The notes under the pieces are model-generated. The model was not told the DNA's origin. It saw only the letters and a program-made list of their open reading frames with translations, and made no database searches. A stretch of DNA of 64,000 nucleotides. It comes from Bradyrhizobium murdochi (GTDB taxonomy: Bacteria; Pseudomonadota; Alphaproteobacteria; Rhizobiales; Xanthobacteraceae). The stretch is from positions 970,243 to 1,034,242 of the forward strand of contig NZ_AXAU01000001.1 in assembly GCF_000472965.1 (NCBI RefSeq). Direction: 5' to 3'. Made by a program: the position numbers and the translations under genes. Shown piece by piece: positions 36,102-45,447 of the stretch (the stretch's first letter is position 1; every line of letters begins with the position of its first letter).

Positions 36102-39100
36102 TCAAATGCCATCGAGCAAGGCTCTGGCCTCACGGTGATCGACGGTTTCGAAACCCTCGGTGAACGAGCCATAGATATCGGCGAGTTCATCATAGGCTTG
36201 CGCTTTTCGATCACTCGCCGCCAGAAGCCGCGCGAGCCTTGTACTGGCCCGCAGGAGAAGCGTGCGGGCATTTTGGACTTGTGCGCTCTCGATGGCGCGC
36301 CGGAGACATCGTTCCGCCTCCGCTTGGTTGTGGGTTGTCAGCGCGAGATCCCCCTCGAGCAGGTGCAGACTGGCGTCGGCCCAGTGCTCCTCGTTGCGAT
36401 CGGCGGCAGCGCGGGCCTCGGCGAGAGTGACGATCGCGTCCTCAAGCCGTTGCGCTCGGCGGTAAAGGTCAGCAAGGATTCCCAAATAATGCGGTAATCG
36501 CAGCTCAGCCCCGGTGGCCCGCAGATCCCGCACACCGACGCGAACGCGTTCGATACCATCCTCGATGTCGCCGTCCTCGGCGACGGCCCAGCCGTTCATG
36601 ATCGCGGCCCAGGCGTCATAATAGCTGAATCCGTGTTCGGTACAGATTGAGCGGGCCGCGTCGGCACGGGCGCGGACTTCCGTCGGCTCGCGGCGGAACT
36701 GGTGAAGCATCGCCGCGTAGGCGAGTGCCACCGCCAAGCTAAACGGGTGGACGAGCCGATGGGCCAGATCGATCGCATCCTGCATCGACCGAAGCGCGGT
36801 GTCCGCGAACCCAAGATGCCAGTCGACGTGAGCCCTATAGGCACGGCCGAAGACGTGAATGTTGACACCGCGCGACAAGGCATTGGCGGGATCGCCAGCC
36901 TGCACGATCTTTGCACTGCTGATCTCCAAGTGCTCGCGCGCCGATCGATGCTCGCCCTGGTGGAATAGATTGAACGCCAAGGCATTGTGCGCGTCGGCCT
37001 GCATCACGAGATCGTCGCCTTGCTCGGCCAGGTCGACGAGCTCGGAGCACAGCTCACTCGTGCGCTGGATGTGACCGCGTACGTGATTCACATAGCACAG
37101 TCCGCGCAACGCTCTGGCGAGATGGCGACGGTGTCCATACCGTCGCGCCAGGTGCTCCGCTCTGACGTGCGCCGTTTCGACCTCGGGAGCGGCAAAGCCC
37201 TTGGTTGCGGTCAGCGGGGGACCCAGTGCAATCTGCACCTCGAGCTCGCGGCACAACTGCCCATCGGTGGGCGGGCGGTTCCCGAGCATCTCAAGGGCCG
37301 TGGTCAGATGACTTATCGCCTCCCTGTTTGCCGATCGGCCAACCGCTAGCTGTCCGGCCCGTAGCCAAAAGTCGATCGCCCGATCGGCATGCCCGGCTGC
37401 TGTGAGATGGTGCGCAAGAAGTTCGGGCTGACGCGCGACAAGGTCGGCGAACCGCGCCTCGAGGATGGCAGCAATCCGGCCGTGGAGCTCGCTTCGTCGA
37501 CTCTTAAGCAGCGACGCGTAGGCGACGTCTTGGACCAGCGCATGCTTGAACGTATAGACCGCCTCGGGCGGTGTGCCGCGCTGAAAGACGAGCTCTGACT
37601 TCACGAGCCGGGCGAGCGCCTGGTCGAGATCAGCCGGTTCTCGTCCGGCGACCGCATCGAGAAGCTCGTAGGTGAACTCGCGGCCGATGGCGGCGCCGAC
37701 CTGAACCAGATCCTTGGCCGAAGCCAGGTGATCGAGCCGGGCCATCAGCGAGTCCTGCAGACTCGCCGGAATAGCAAGCGCGCCACGCGACGTGACCGGC
37801 GCGAGACCCTCGGGCGTATTGCGCAGCATGCCCGATTCCAACACGGTCTTGGTGAGTTCTTCGATGAAGAGCGGAACGCCCTCGGTCTTCGCGGCAATTT
37901 CGTCCACCACTCTCGGAGAAAGGCGGCGTCCGCCTGACGTTTGCTCGACAAGAGCTGCCGCTGCCCGGCGCGCAAGGCGATTAAGCGTTAAGGCCGTTAC
38001 GTGCGGGAAGGACGGCCAGCGCTGCGTCAGCTCCGGCCGGAACGTGATGATTGCGAGCATCGGCAGGCGCTGGACCCGCTCTAGGATCAACTCGAGAAGC
38101 TCGAGCGATGTTGGATCGAACCAGTGCGCGTCCTCAAGCACTGAGAGAACCGGCCGTCGCTGGGCCAGGCCTTCGAGCTGTGCGAGAAGCACCTCCAGTG
38201 TCTTGCGCTTCTGGGTCTGCGGCATGAGGTCGAGCGGCGGGTATCGACCGTCCGTTGGAATGCCGAGGAGAGCCGCGATGAGCGGCACGGCTTCGGTGAG
38301 ATCGTCGGTCCCTTGCGCAAGCAAAGACACGAGCTTTGAGAGCCTCATCGGAGGCGTGTCGTCGCGCTCGAACGCCGCCGCTCGCTCAAGCTGGTCGATG
38401 AATGGCCAGAGCACGGTATTGGCGTGGTAGGGCGAGGCACGATGAGAGATCCGGATATGAGGCTCGTCGGCGATCCGCTCTCGGAGTGCCTCGATAAGTC
38501 GCGACTTGCCAATCCCGGCCTCCCCGGCGAGGAGCATCGCCTGACCCTCGCCGCTCTTGGCGAGATGCCAGCGCTCGAGGAGAAGTCCCAGTTCATGCTC
38601 CCGCCCAACGAGCGGGGTCAGGCCCGCTGTGTGGAGTGCCTCAAAGCGGCTCTCCGCTGCGCCCCTGCGGACGATCCGCCAAGCGTTGATCGGTTTTCCG
38701 AAGCCCCGCAGTTCGCATGGTCCGAGGTCTTCGAGCTCGAACAGCCCGCCGAGCAGGCGCCGTGTTTGCTCAGCGACGACGACTTCGCCGGTCCCGGCTA
38801 CGGCCTGCAGGCGGGCGGCGAGGTTCGGGGTGTCACCGACGACCGCTTCCTCCTGCGCCGCACCAGTACCGAGAAGATCACCTACGACGACGAGCCCTGT
38901 CGCGATCCCAATCCGCGCGGCAAGCGGGTGGCCGTCTGGCGACCGCAAACGGCCCACGGCCTCGACGGTCGCGAGACTGGCTGCCACCGCCCTCTCAGCC
39001 TCGTCCTCGTGCGCACGCGGCCAGCCGAAATAGGCCAACACGCCGTCACCCATGAACTTGGCAAGGTGTCCCTCGAAGCGTGCGATCTCGCCCGCGACTG

Positions 39101-39428
39101 CGTTCTGGTAGGCGGTCAGCGTCTCCCGCATGTCCTCGGGATCGAGCCGCGTGGAAAGAGATGTCGAGCCGACAAGGTCGACGATCATCACTGTGAGTTG
39201 GCGGCGCTCCGCGTGCGACGGCCGCCGGATTGAGGCGGTGGACGACGGCGCGGCCTCCAGGGCAGCGATCGCAGTTAGCAGCTTTTTTCTGTGTCCGAGC
39301 GGCAGACCAAGCTTCTCGAAGTCGGCGTCCGTGAGCGACGGCAGCACGTCAGCATCGATGGCCTGCTCGCGGAACAGCGCCGAATATTTGGAAAGGCCGA
39401 GATCTTCAAGCCACTGCGCGACGTCCAT
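36102..39428 (-). CDS. SAM - class III cyclase - AAA ATPase - TPR signalling protein
   Basis: 1108 aa. An N-terminal SAM domain (about 3-58, 'WLEDLGLSKYSALFREQAIDADVLPSLTDADFEKLGL') is followed by a nucleotide cyclase domain (about 75-245). The two metal Asp are in 'MIVDLVGSTSLS' and 'FMGDGVLAYFGWP', and the Asn/Arg pair is in 'NLAARLQ'. An AAA/STAND-type ATPase has its P-loop 'LLAGEAGIGKSRLIEAL' at about residue 300. A long C-terminal half (about 640-1100) of TPR-like helices follows. This architecture is seen in large rhizobial adenylate cyclases. Cyclase residues look intact. It is convergent with the catabolic operon. Confidence 0.9.
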   Translation of the reverse strand: MDVAQWLEDLGLSKYSALFREQAIDADVLPSLTDADFEKLGLPLGHRKKLLTAIAALEAAPSSTASIRRPSHAERRQLTVMIVDLVGSTSLSTRLDPEDMRETLTAYQNAVAGEIARFEGHLAKFMGDGVLAYFGWPRAHEDEAERAVAASLATVEAVGRLRSPDGHPLAARIGIATGLVVVGDLLGTGAAQEEAVVGDTPNLAARLQAVAGTGEVVVAEQTRRLLGGLFELEDLGPCELRGFGKPINAWRIVRRGAAESRFEALHTAGLTPLVGREHELGLLLERWHLAKSGEGQAMLLAGEAGIGKSRLIEALRERIADEPHIRISHRASPYHANTVLWPFIDQLERAAAFERDDTPPMRLSKLVSLLAQGTDDLTEAVPLIAALLGIPTDGRYPPLDLMPQTQKRKTLEVLLAQLEGLAQRRPVLSVLEDAHWFDPTSLELLELILERVQRLPMLAIITFRPELTQRWPSFPHVTALTLNRLARRAAAALVEQTSGGRRLSPRVVDEIAAKTEGVPLFIEELTKTVLESGMLRNTPEGLAPVTSRGALAIPASLQDSLMARLDHLASAKDLVQVGAAIGREFTYELLDAVAGREPADLDQALARLVKSELVFQRGTPPEAVYTFKHALVQDVAYASLLKSRRSELHGRIAAILEARFADLVARQPELLAHHLTAAGHADRAIDFWLRAGQLAVGRSANREAISHLTTALEMLGNRPPTDGQLCRELEVQIALGPPLTATKGFAAPEVETAHVRAEHLARRYGHRRHLARALRGLCYVNHVRGHIQRTSELCSELVDLAEQGDDLVMQADAHNALAFNLFHQGEHRSAREHLEISSAKIVQAGDPANALSRGVNIHVFGRAYRAHVDWHLGFADTALRSMQDAIDLAHRLVHPFSLAVALAYAAMLHQFRREPTEVRARADAARSICTEHGFSYYDAWAAIMNGWAVAEDGDIEDGIERVRVGVRDLRATGAELRLPHYLGILADLYRRAQRLEDAIVTLAEARAAADRNEEHWADASLHLLEGDLALTTHNQAEAERCLRRAIESAQVQNARTLLLRASTRLARLLAASDRKAQAYDELADIYGSFTEGFETVDHREARALLDGI

Positions 39429-39929
39429 TCCGCGACGCTCCGCCAGCCAGTCCCGTTGCGAAGTTTAGCAGAGAATGGGACACTACGCGGGGATCGCTTG
39501 CCTGCGCTTGCTCGCCGTCGACCGGAGATCCCGCCGGCAACGGCCAGCCATCGACAGGCTACGCGAGGCAAAGACCAAATCTGCCGCGTGATCCTGACGC
39601 CAGCACGCCGCAATAGGATCCGAACATATGCCCTGCAGCATACTTCCGTGGTCCAGAAATCTCCGCCACTGGTTCGGGTCTGGACCGGCCTCCAAGATGG
39701 CGGTGCAATTTAGCAACCTTCCCGTTCAAAACTAACCGACGCATTGATGAAGAATTGATCGGAGCGAGTGTCGAAGCAGGTTTAGTGCGAGCACCATTGT
39801 GCTAAAGTAACGAGCACCATTGGGCTAAAGGAAAAAGCATAACTTCGAGTGGGACTGCTCTTGTGGGGCGGCCTGCATCGTTAGCGAAGTCTGCCGTCCC
39901 GCGGTCAACACCGTTCAAGGGAGGATGAG
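39429..39929. other. 501-bp intergenic region with repeats near its right end
   Basis: No supported gene; the frames present are short and compositionally poor. It is the upstream region of the cyclase gene (minus) and of the metallo-hydrolase gene (plus). The only structured part is the repeat pair at 39788-39830. Confidence 0.6.
39788..39830. promoter_or_regulatory. two 20-bp direct repeats with internal dyads
   Basis: CGAGCACCATTGTGCTAAAG at 39788-39807 and CGAGCACCATTGGGCTAAAG at 39811-39830 (one mismatch, 23-bp period). The first contains AGCAC-CATT-GTGCT, a 5-bp dyad. They lie about 100 bp before the metallo-hydrolase ATG and resemble a double operator. Confidence 0.5.
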
Positions 39930-40928
39930 ATGTCGCTTGATCGTCGTCATTTCCTTGCAGCTGCCGGGGGCGCTGTGGTTGGCCTCGTTGGTGAGTCATC
40001 GAGTGGAGGTGGTGCCCGAGCTCGCGCACCAGTCTCGAGAAGTCAGGCGCCAGGATTCTATCGGTTCAGTCTCGGGCAGTTCCAACTCACGGTCGTGAGC
40101 GACGGCACAATTGCCTTTCCAGCTGAGGCGCTCTGGCCAGAGGCGCCTAAAGCGGAACGTGATGCCGTCCTTGCGTCGGACTTCCAGCCCACGGACAAAT
40201 CTACGCTCCAGGTGAATGTGTTGGTCGTGAATACGGGCGATCGCCTTGTACTCATCGACGCAGGCTCCCGCGGAAAGATGCAGCAGCAGCCGACCGCAGG
40301 CCGTTTACTTCAGAAACTTGCGGCCGCCGAGATCAAGCCGGAGGAGGTCGACACAATCCTGATCACACATGCCCATCCCGATCACCTGTGGGGGGTTGCT
40401 GACGCGAGTGACACCGAACGGACGTTTCCAAACGCCGAGTATGTGATCGGCGAAGCGGAATTGAACTTCTGGATGCAGCCCGACCACCCGTTGGCAAGTC
40501 ATGCTGTTTGGGGCGACATTTACGGCCAGAACATGAAAACACTCGCGGCGATCAAGGATCGCATCCGGACTGTGAAGCCGGACGGCGAGGTGGTCCCGGG
40601 CATAACGGCGATAGCGACACCCGGGCACACGCCCGGCCACACCTCGGTCCAGATCGCGTCCGGTTCTAGCCAGCTTCTCTGTACGGCAGACGTTGTTGGG
40701 AACCGCGCTGTAGCGTTCCAGCACCCCGACTGGCGCGGCGGGTTCGACTTGGATCTCGATCAAGGCGCGAAGACGCGCCGAGCTTTTCTGGATCGATGCG
40801 CGAGCGAGAAGGTGATGGTCTCGAGCTACCACTTGCCGTTCCCCGGCGTCGGCCATGTCGTTCGCGCCGGAGCAGCGTTCAGTTGGCTTTCAAGCGATTG
40901 GACCTGGGACGGCGTAAGTCCCACTTAA
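39930..40928 (+). CDS. Tat-exported MBL-fold metallo-hydrolase
   Basis: 332 aa. It begins with a twin-arginine signal (DRRHFLAAAGGAVVGLVG). The metallo-beta-lactamase domain covers about 75-320. The zinc motif is 'ILITHAHPDHLWG' (HxHxDH), with a further His in 'ATPGHTPGHTS', Asp in 'LLCTADVVG' and His in 'VSSYHLPFPG'. It is grouped with secreted quorum-quenching or detoxifying hydrolases, but the substrate is unknown. A putative FAD oxidoreductase follows 51 bp later, probably in the same operon. Confidence 0.9.
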   Translation: MSLDRRHFLAAAGGAVVGLVGESSSGGGARARAPVSRSQAPGFYRFSLGQFQLTVVSDGTIAFPAEALWPEAPKAERDAVLASDFQPTDKSTLQVNVLVVNTGDRLVLIDAGSRGKMQQQPTAGRLLQKLAAAEIKPEEVDTILITHAHPDHLWGVADASDTERTFPNAEYVIGEAELNFWMQPDHPLASHAVWGDIYGQNMKTLAAIKDRIRTVKPDGEVVPGITAIATPGHTPGHTSVQIASGSSQLLCTADVVGNRAVAFQHPDWRGGFDLDLDQGAKTRRAFLDRCASEKVMVSSYHLPFPGVGHVVRAGAAFSWLSSDWTWDGVSPT

Positions 40929-40979
40929 GTTCCCACCTTGCCCAACTGGCCGATCATTGTGTGAAAAGAGGAGGAGATC

Positions 40980-42365
40980 ATGCAAGCCATGGCCACTGAA
41001 GCCTTTATCGGCAACATGCGCGGCCCAGTCATCAGGCAAACGGATGCCGATTATGACGGTGTGCGGAGCCTCTACAACGGGATGATCGATAAGAGCCCCG
41101 TGATGATTGCGCGATGCACCGACGTCGCTGACGTTGTCACCGCCGTCAATTTTGCAAGGCAGAATGATCTTCGGGTCGCCATCCGTGGAGGCGGGCACAA
41201 TGGGCCAGGCCTTGGTAGTGTCGACGACGGGCTGATGATCGACATGTCTATGATGAAGGGCGTGCGGGTCGATCCCACCGCCCGTACCGTGCGGGTCGGT
41301 CCTGGCTGCACACAGGGCGATGTCGACCACGCAACGCATATTTATGGGCTCGCCGTGCCGGCCGGCATTGTCTCGACCACGGGTATCGCCGGCCTCACGC
41401 TGGGCGGCGGCACCGGGTACCTCACCCGCAAGTATGGCCTCACCATCGACAGTCTGCTCGAGGCGGATGTCGTGCTCGCCGACGGTCGTATTGTCACGGC
41501 CAACAAATCGGAGAACGCCGATCTCTACTGGGGACTGCGCGGAGGCGGCGGCAATTTCGGTATTGTTACGAGCTTCCTGTTCCAGGCTCATCCGGTGAAC
41601 ATGGTCTATGCCGGTCCAATATTCTGGGATCTCAAAGATGCCCGGACGATCATGCAGACGTACCGGGATTTCCTGCCTGGCGCTCCTGAAGAGCTTGGGG
41701 CCTTTGTCGGGTTGAAGACCGTTCCGCCGGTAGACCCGTTCCCGGCGGAGCATCAGGGCAAGCGCGCCTGCGCGATCATCGCTTGCTACAATGGCCCGAC
41801 AGAAGACGGTCAGGCCGTCATGACCAAGTTGATCGGAAGGCTGCCCCCGCCGCTCTTCAACTGGATGGGCGAAATGCCCTATCCGGCCCTCCAGTCCATG
41901 TTCGATCCGTTCTTCCCGAAAGGCCTGCAATGGTACTGGCGCGGCGATTTCGTGAAAGAACTGACTGACGAAGCGATTGACGCCCATATCGCCCAGGCAC
42001 AGAAACTGCCGAGCCCGCTCTCGCTCATGCATCTTTATCCGATCGACGGCGCTGTCCGTCGCGTCGGCAAGACCGACACCGCCTGGAACACGCGCGACGC
42101 GACCTGGTCGATGGTCATCGCCGGCATCGATCCCAATCCGCAAAAGGCGGGCGAAATCACCCGCTGGACCAAGGGATATTGGGAGGCTGTGCATCCCTAC
42201 TCGGCTGACGGTGGCTACGTCAACTTCATGATGGACGATGGAGATGACAACAGACTCAAGGCCACCTACGGTGACAATTACGATCGTCTCGTCGCCTTGA
42301 AAGCCAAATACGACCCGACGAATTTCTTCCGCGTGAACCAGAACATCAGACCGCTGCACTCGTAA
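40980..42365 (+). CDS. FAD-binding (BBE-type) oxidoreductase
   Basis: 461 aa. The FAD_binding_4 domain (about 35-180) carries 'VAIRGGGHNGPGLG', whose His is the usual covalent FAD site. The second attachment Cys of bicovalent enzymes is not found ('PAGIVSTTGIAGLTLGGGTGYLTRKYGL'), so single attachment is expected. The C-terminal BBE segment is 'YVNFMMDDGDDNRLKATYGDNYDRLVALKAKYDPTNFFRVNQNI'. These enzymes oxidise sugars, alcohols or alkaloid-like compounds with O2. It is paired with the Tat metallo-hydrolase. Confidence 0.9.
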   Translation: MQAMATEAFIGNMRGPVIRQTDADYDGVRSLYNGMIDKSPVMIARCTDVADVVTAVNFARQNDLRVAIRGGGHNGPGLGSVDDGLMIDMSMMKGVRVDPTARTVRVGPGCTQGDVDHATHIYGLAVPAGIVSTTGIAGLTLGGGTGYLTRKYGLTIDSLLEADVVLADGRIVTANKSENADLYWGLRGGGGNFGIVTSFLFQAHPVNMVYAGPIFWDLKDARTIMQTYRDFLPGAPEELGAFVGLKTVPPVDPFPAEHQGKRACAIIACYNGPTEDGQAVMTKLIGRLPPPLFNWMGEMPYPALQSMFDPFFPKGLQWYWRGDFVKELTDEAIDAHIAQAQKLPSPLSLMHLYPIDGAVRRVGKTDTAWNTRDATWSMVIAGIDPNPQKAGEITRWTKGYWEAVHPYSADGGYVNFMMDDGDDNRLKATYGDNYDRLVALKAKYDPTNFFRVNQNIRPLHS

Positions 42366-42405
42366 GCGATCACGTCCGCGCGGCTCGAGTATGCCCAAAG
42401 GATCG

Positions 42406-42441
42406 GAGCGTTCTTTTGTTTCATGGAACGAAGGAACGCTC
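42406..42441. terminator. hairpin after the FAD oxidoreductase (weak)
   Basis: GAGCGTTC (42406-42413) and GAACGCTC (42434-42441), 8-bp arms with a 20-nt loop and no T-run. It may end or stabilise the metallo-hydrolase/oxidoreductase transcript. The rest of the 42366-42578 gap is featureless. Confidence 0.35.
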
Positions 42442-42578
42442 AGGCTTCCCCCAACCATTTGCATCGGCGCGGCCCAACCTGATTGAGTTTTGACGGAAGG
42501 AACTCGCCGCCGCGATCCGGCCGTGGTCGTCGTTTCGGCACGTAGCGCTGGCGCGCTGCGTCCTGCTATCATTGGCAC

Positions 42579-43253
42579 ATGACCTCGCGCGAGTCTGCTG
42601 CTTCCGAAATCACGCCCGAAGTGCTGCTGCGGGCCTATGCCTGCGGCATCTTCCCGATGGCCGAGAGTGCCGGCGATCCGACGCTGTTCTGGGTCGAGCC
42701 GGAAATGCGCGGCGTCATTCCGCTCGACGGCTTCCGCATCGCCTCGCGGCTTGCCCGCACCGTGCGTTCGGACACTTTCCGCGTGACCGTCGATACCGCC
42801 TTCAAGGCGGTCATCGCGGGCTGCGCGGCGCCGCAGCCGGGCCGCGACGACACCTGGATCAACAAGCGCATCCGCGATCTCTATCTCGGGCTCCACGAAC
42901 TCGGACACTGCCACAGCGTCGAGGTCTGGCAAGACGGCGATCTCGTCGGCGGCCTCTATGGCGTCAGCCTGGGGCGGGCCTTTTTCGGCGAGAGCATGTT
43001 TCACCGCGCCCGGGACGCTTCCAAGGTGGCGCTGGTGCATCTGGTGGCGCGGATGATCGCAGGCGGGTTCGAGCTACTCGACACGCAATATGTCACTGAA
43101 CATCTGCGCAGCTTCGGCGCGGTTGAAATTCCAAGGCGCCGCTATCGCGCCTTGCTCGACAAGGCGATCGCGGGCGAGCCAGCGGATTTTATGCGATTGT
43201 CGCCCAGCGTCAGCGGCGCGGAGGCGCTCGCGATCATTGCGAAGCGCATGTGA
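42579..43253 (+). CDS. aat: leucyl/phenylalanyl-tRNA-protein transferase
   Basis: 224 aa. It transfers Leu or Phe from tRNA to N-terminal Arg/Lys of proteins, marking them for ClpAP (N-end rule). Signatures are '[10 protein letters not shown]', '[17 protein letters not shown]', '[28 protein letters not shown]', '[29 protein letters not shown]' and '[16 protein letters not shown]'. All conserved blocks are present. It is convergent with the DUF2155 gene. Confidence 0.95.
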   Translation: MTSRESAASEITPEVLLRAYACGIFPMAESAGDPTLFWVEPEMRGVIPLDGFRIASRLARTVRSDTFRVTVDTAFKAVIAGCAAPQPGRDDTWINKRIRDLYLGLHELGHCHSVEVWQDGDLVGGLYGVSLGRAFFGESMFHRARDASKVALVHLVARMIAGGFELLDTQYVTEHLRSFGAVEIPRRRYRALLDKAIAGEPADFMRLSPSVSGAEALAIIAKRM

Positions 43254-43260
43254 TGCGCAT

Positions 43261-43307
43261 GTCCCGGACGCAGTGCAGCGTGCAACGCTGCACTGCCGAG
43301 CCGGGAC
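43261..43307. repeat. stem-loop between convergent aat and DUF2155 genes
   Basis: Outer arms GTCCCGG (43261-43267) and CCGGGAC (43301-43307). Inner perfect hairpin GTGCAGCGT-GCA-ACGCTGCAC (43273-43293). The same GTCCCGG/GTGCAGCG words recur in the larger repeat at 52114-52277, so this is probably a short member of that dispersed family. Confidence 0.7.
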
Positions 43308-43328
43308 ACTGATGCGCCGTGTATGGTG

Positions 43329-44312
43329 CTAATTCCCGAACAACCCGCCAAACAACCCGCCCGGCCGCTGTTGCGGCGGAGGCGGTGGGGCCTGCTGCGG
43401 CTGCTGCTGGAATTGCGGTTGCGGCGGCGGTCCTGGCGGGCGCGGCGCCGCCTGCTTCGGCGGCGGCGGACGCTTCGCAGCCGGCGGTGGTGCGGTCGCC
43501 TTGGCTGGATCGGGCTGCGCGCTGACGATGGTCTGGTCAGGGCCTTTGCAGTCGGTGAGCCAGATATCGTAGACCGGGTGCTCGACGCCGTGCAGGCCAG
43601 GACTGGCGGCGAACATCCAGCCCGAGAAGATCCGCTTCACCTCGCCTTGCAGCGTGATCTCGTCAACCTCGACGAACGCATCGGTGTTGGCAGCTTCCGT
43701 CGATGGGCGCGTGTAGCAGGCGCTGGTCTTCACGCGCAGTGCGCCGAACTGCACGGTCTCGCCGATGTCCTCGTCGAAATTGATGATGCGGCCGGTGATC
43801 TTGTCGAGACCGGAGAAGCTCGCCTTCTTGTTGGTGATCTTGGTAGCCGGCGGTTCGGACACGACCTCGTCGCCCGGCTGCAGGGTCGCCGGCGAATTGG
43901 GCACGCCCTTGGCCGGGGGCTGGCGCTGTCCCGGCGGCGCGTTGGCGACGCCCGGACCTCCGGGCTGCGGCGGCTGAACCGCGACGCCCGGCTGCGTCCC
44001 CTGCGGAGGGGCGGTGGTGCCGGGCGGCGGCGCCAGCGGCTGCGACTGGAAGCTTCCGGGCGGCGGCGCGCCCTGCCCCGGCGGCGGGCGGTTCGGGGTC
44101 GGCAGCAGCCGGCCGCGCGGCAGTTCCGGCACTTGCTCGTCGTCGTCGGGGAATTGTTGCTGCTGTTGATTGCCGCGGGGAATGGCGCCCGGCGGCCGCA
44201 GCGGAGGATCGGAAAAGATATTGCCGATCTGCGCCTGCGCGGGCGGCGCAAGCGAGGTCATGGTGGCGGCGATCAGGGCCGCAAGACCGGTCAGGGCAAT
44301 GGTTCGAAGCAT
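43329..44312 (-). CDS. DUF2155 domain-containing periplasmic protein
   Basis: 327 aa. Signal peptide at about 1-27 (SLAPPAQAQ). A long Pro/Gln/Gly-rich linker (about 30-140) follows, then the DUF2155 core (about 150-250), 'LDKITGRIINFDEDIGETVQFGALRVKTSACYTRP', 'EAANTDAFVEVDEI' and 'RIFSGWMFAASPGLHGVEHPVYDIWLTDCK'. The tail is again Pro/Gln-rich and ends 'GGLFGGLFGN'. Conserved next to aat and NDUFA12 in alphaproteobacteria; role unknown, possibly envelope or complex I related. The start ATG 44312 is the first Met giving a signal peptide. Confidence 0.9.
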   Translation of the reverse strand: MLRTIALTGLAALIAATMTSLAPPAQAQIGNIFSDPPLRPPGAIPRGNQQQQQFPDDDEQVPELPRGRLLPTPNRPPPGQGAPPPGSFQSQPLAPPPGTTAPPQGTQPGVAVQPPQPGGPGVANAPPGQRQPPAKGVPNSPATLQPGDEVVSEPPATKITNKKASFSGLDKITGRIINFDEDIGETVQFGALRVKTSACYTRPSTEAANTDAFVEVDEITLQGEVKRIFSGWMFAASPGLHGVEHPVYDIWLTDCKGPDQTIVSAQPDPAKATAPPPAAKRPPPPKQAAPRPPGPPPQPQFQQQPQQAPPPPPQQRPGGLFGGLFGN

Positions 44313-44542
44313 CTCGCGCGGCTTTAACAGGCGAATCGGGCTCGCGACATAGTACAGACTTGTCCGCCGCTCGCGTCCCTCCCGGTTAACACGGTGAATA
44401 CGGCGGGGAAAGGGCGGTTTGCCCCCTTGCCGCCGCACTGGCCATACCCGGTTTCAGATGAAATAGTGGCTCCGTTCGCGCCCCCCGCGCGAAAACCACC
44501 AAAATCCGGGATAACCGGACGAGCCAGAGGAAACCTCAAGCT

Positions 44543-45322
44543 ATGCCCGATCGAATTCGCCTCGATGGCCGGGTCGCCGTCGTGACCGGCGCGGCCGGTG
44601 TCATTGGAACCGCGACCATCCGCCTGTTGGCCGAGCGCGGCGCCCGCATCGTCGCCGTCGACCGCAGGGAGCAGGATCTTGCGGCCGCCATCAAGGACCT
44701 GCCGGCCTCGGCCGAAGCGCTCGCGGTCGCGGCGGACGTCACCCGGGAAGAAGAAGTCGCGGAATATGTCCGTGCCAGCGTCGACCGGTTCGGCACCATC
44801 GATGTCTTCTACAACAACGCCGGCGTCGAGGGCGATATCAAGCCGATCGCGGAATATTCGCTAGAGAGTTTTCGGCGCGTGCTCGACGTCAACGTGGTCG
44901 GCGTCTTTCTCGGCATGAAGCACGTGCTGCCGGTAATGCTGAAGCAGAACAAGGGCAGCATCATCAACACCGCCTCCATCGCCGGCCTGATCGGCTCGCC
45001 GATGATCGCCGTCTACAGCGCCAGCAAGCACGCCGTGATCGGTCTCACCAAGAGCGCCGCCTGGGAATGCACCGGCACCGGGGTGCGGGTGAACTGCGTC
45101 TGTCCCGGCCTGATCGACAGCCGGATGCTGAGCACGATCCTGCAGGGCCGCAATCCCGGCAATGAGCCGCCGCCGACCGAAAAGATCGTCGACCGGATTC
45201 CGGCGCGGCGGCTCGGTCAGGCTACCGAAGTCGCTTCCATCGTTGCGTTCCTGGCATCCGATGAGGCGAGCTACGTCTCCGGCTCCGCCTACACCGTCGA
45301 TGGCGGCCGCACCGCGGCTTGA
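44543..45322 (+). CDS. SDR-family oxidoreductase
   Basis: 259 aa classical short-chain dehydrogenase. The NAD(P)-binding motif is 'VVTGAAGVIGTAT' (TGxxGxxG) with Asp in 'IVAVDRREQ', suggesting NAD preference. Then 'NNAGVEGD', the catalytic Ser in 'INTASIAGL', YSASK (Tyr/Lys), and the C-terminal 'VSGSAYTVDGG'. Substrate unknown. It is followed by a REP-like palindrome and an esterase. Confidence 0.9.
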   Translation: MPDRIRLDGRVAVVTGAAGVIGTATIRLLAERGARIVAVDRREQDLAAAIKDLPASAEALAVAADVTREEEVAEYVRASVDRFGTIDVFYNNAGVEGDIKPIAEYSLESFRRVLDVNVVGVFLGMKHVLPVMLKQNKGSIINTASIAGLIGSPMIAVYSASKHAVIGLTKSAAWECTGTGVRVNCVCPGLIDSRMLSTILQGRNPGNEPPPTEKIVDRIPARRLGQATEVASIVAFLASDEASYVSGSAYTVDGGRTAA

Positions 45323-45332
45323 TGCAACGACC

Positions 45333-45427
45333 GTCATTCCGGGGCGGTCCGAAGGACCGAACTACGGTGCGCAATTGCGCACCTGAGAATCTCGAGATCC
45401 CGGGTTCGCTGCGCGCCCCGGGATGAC
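45333..45427. repeat. REP-like inverted repeat between SDR and esterase genes
   Basis: GTCATTCCGGGGCG (45333-45346) faces CGCCCCGGGATGAC (45414-45427), one mismatch, enclosing GAATCTCGAGATCCCGGGTTCG. This GTCATTCCGGGGCG family is familiar from many intergenic regions of Bradyrhizobium-like genomes. Confidence 0.75.
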
Positions 45428-45447
45428 AACTCAAAACGCGAGGTCCC

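Noticed and set aside
40890..43040. Long minus-strand open frame (about 716 codons)
   Set aside because: It is antisense to the FAD oxidoreductase and aat, both with clear family motifs; composition is that of a shadow frame.
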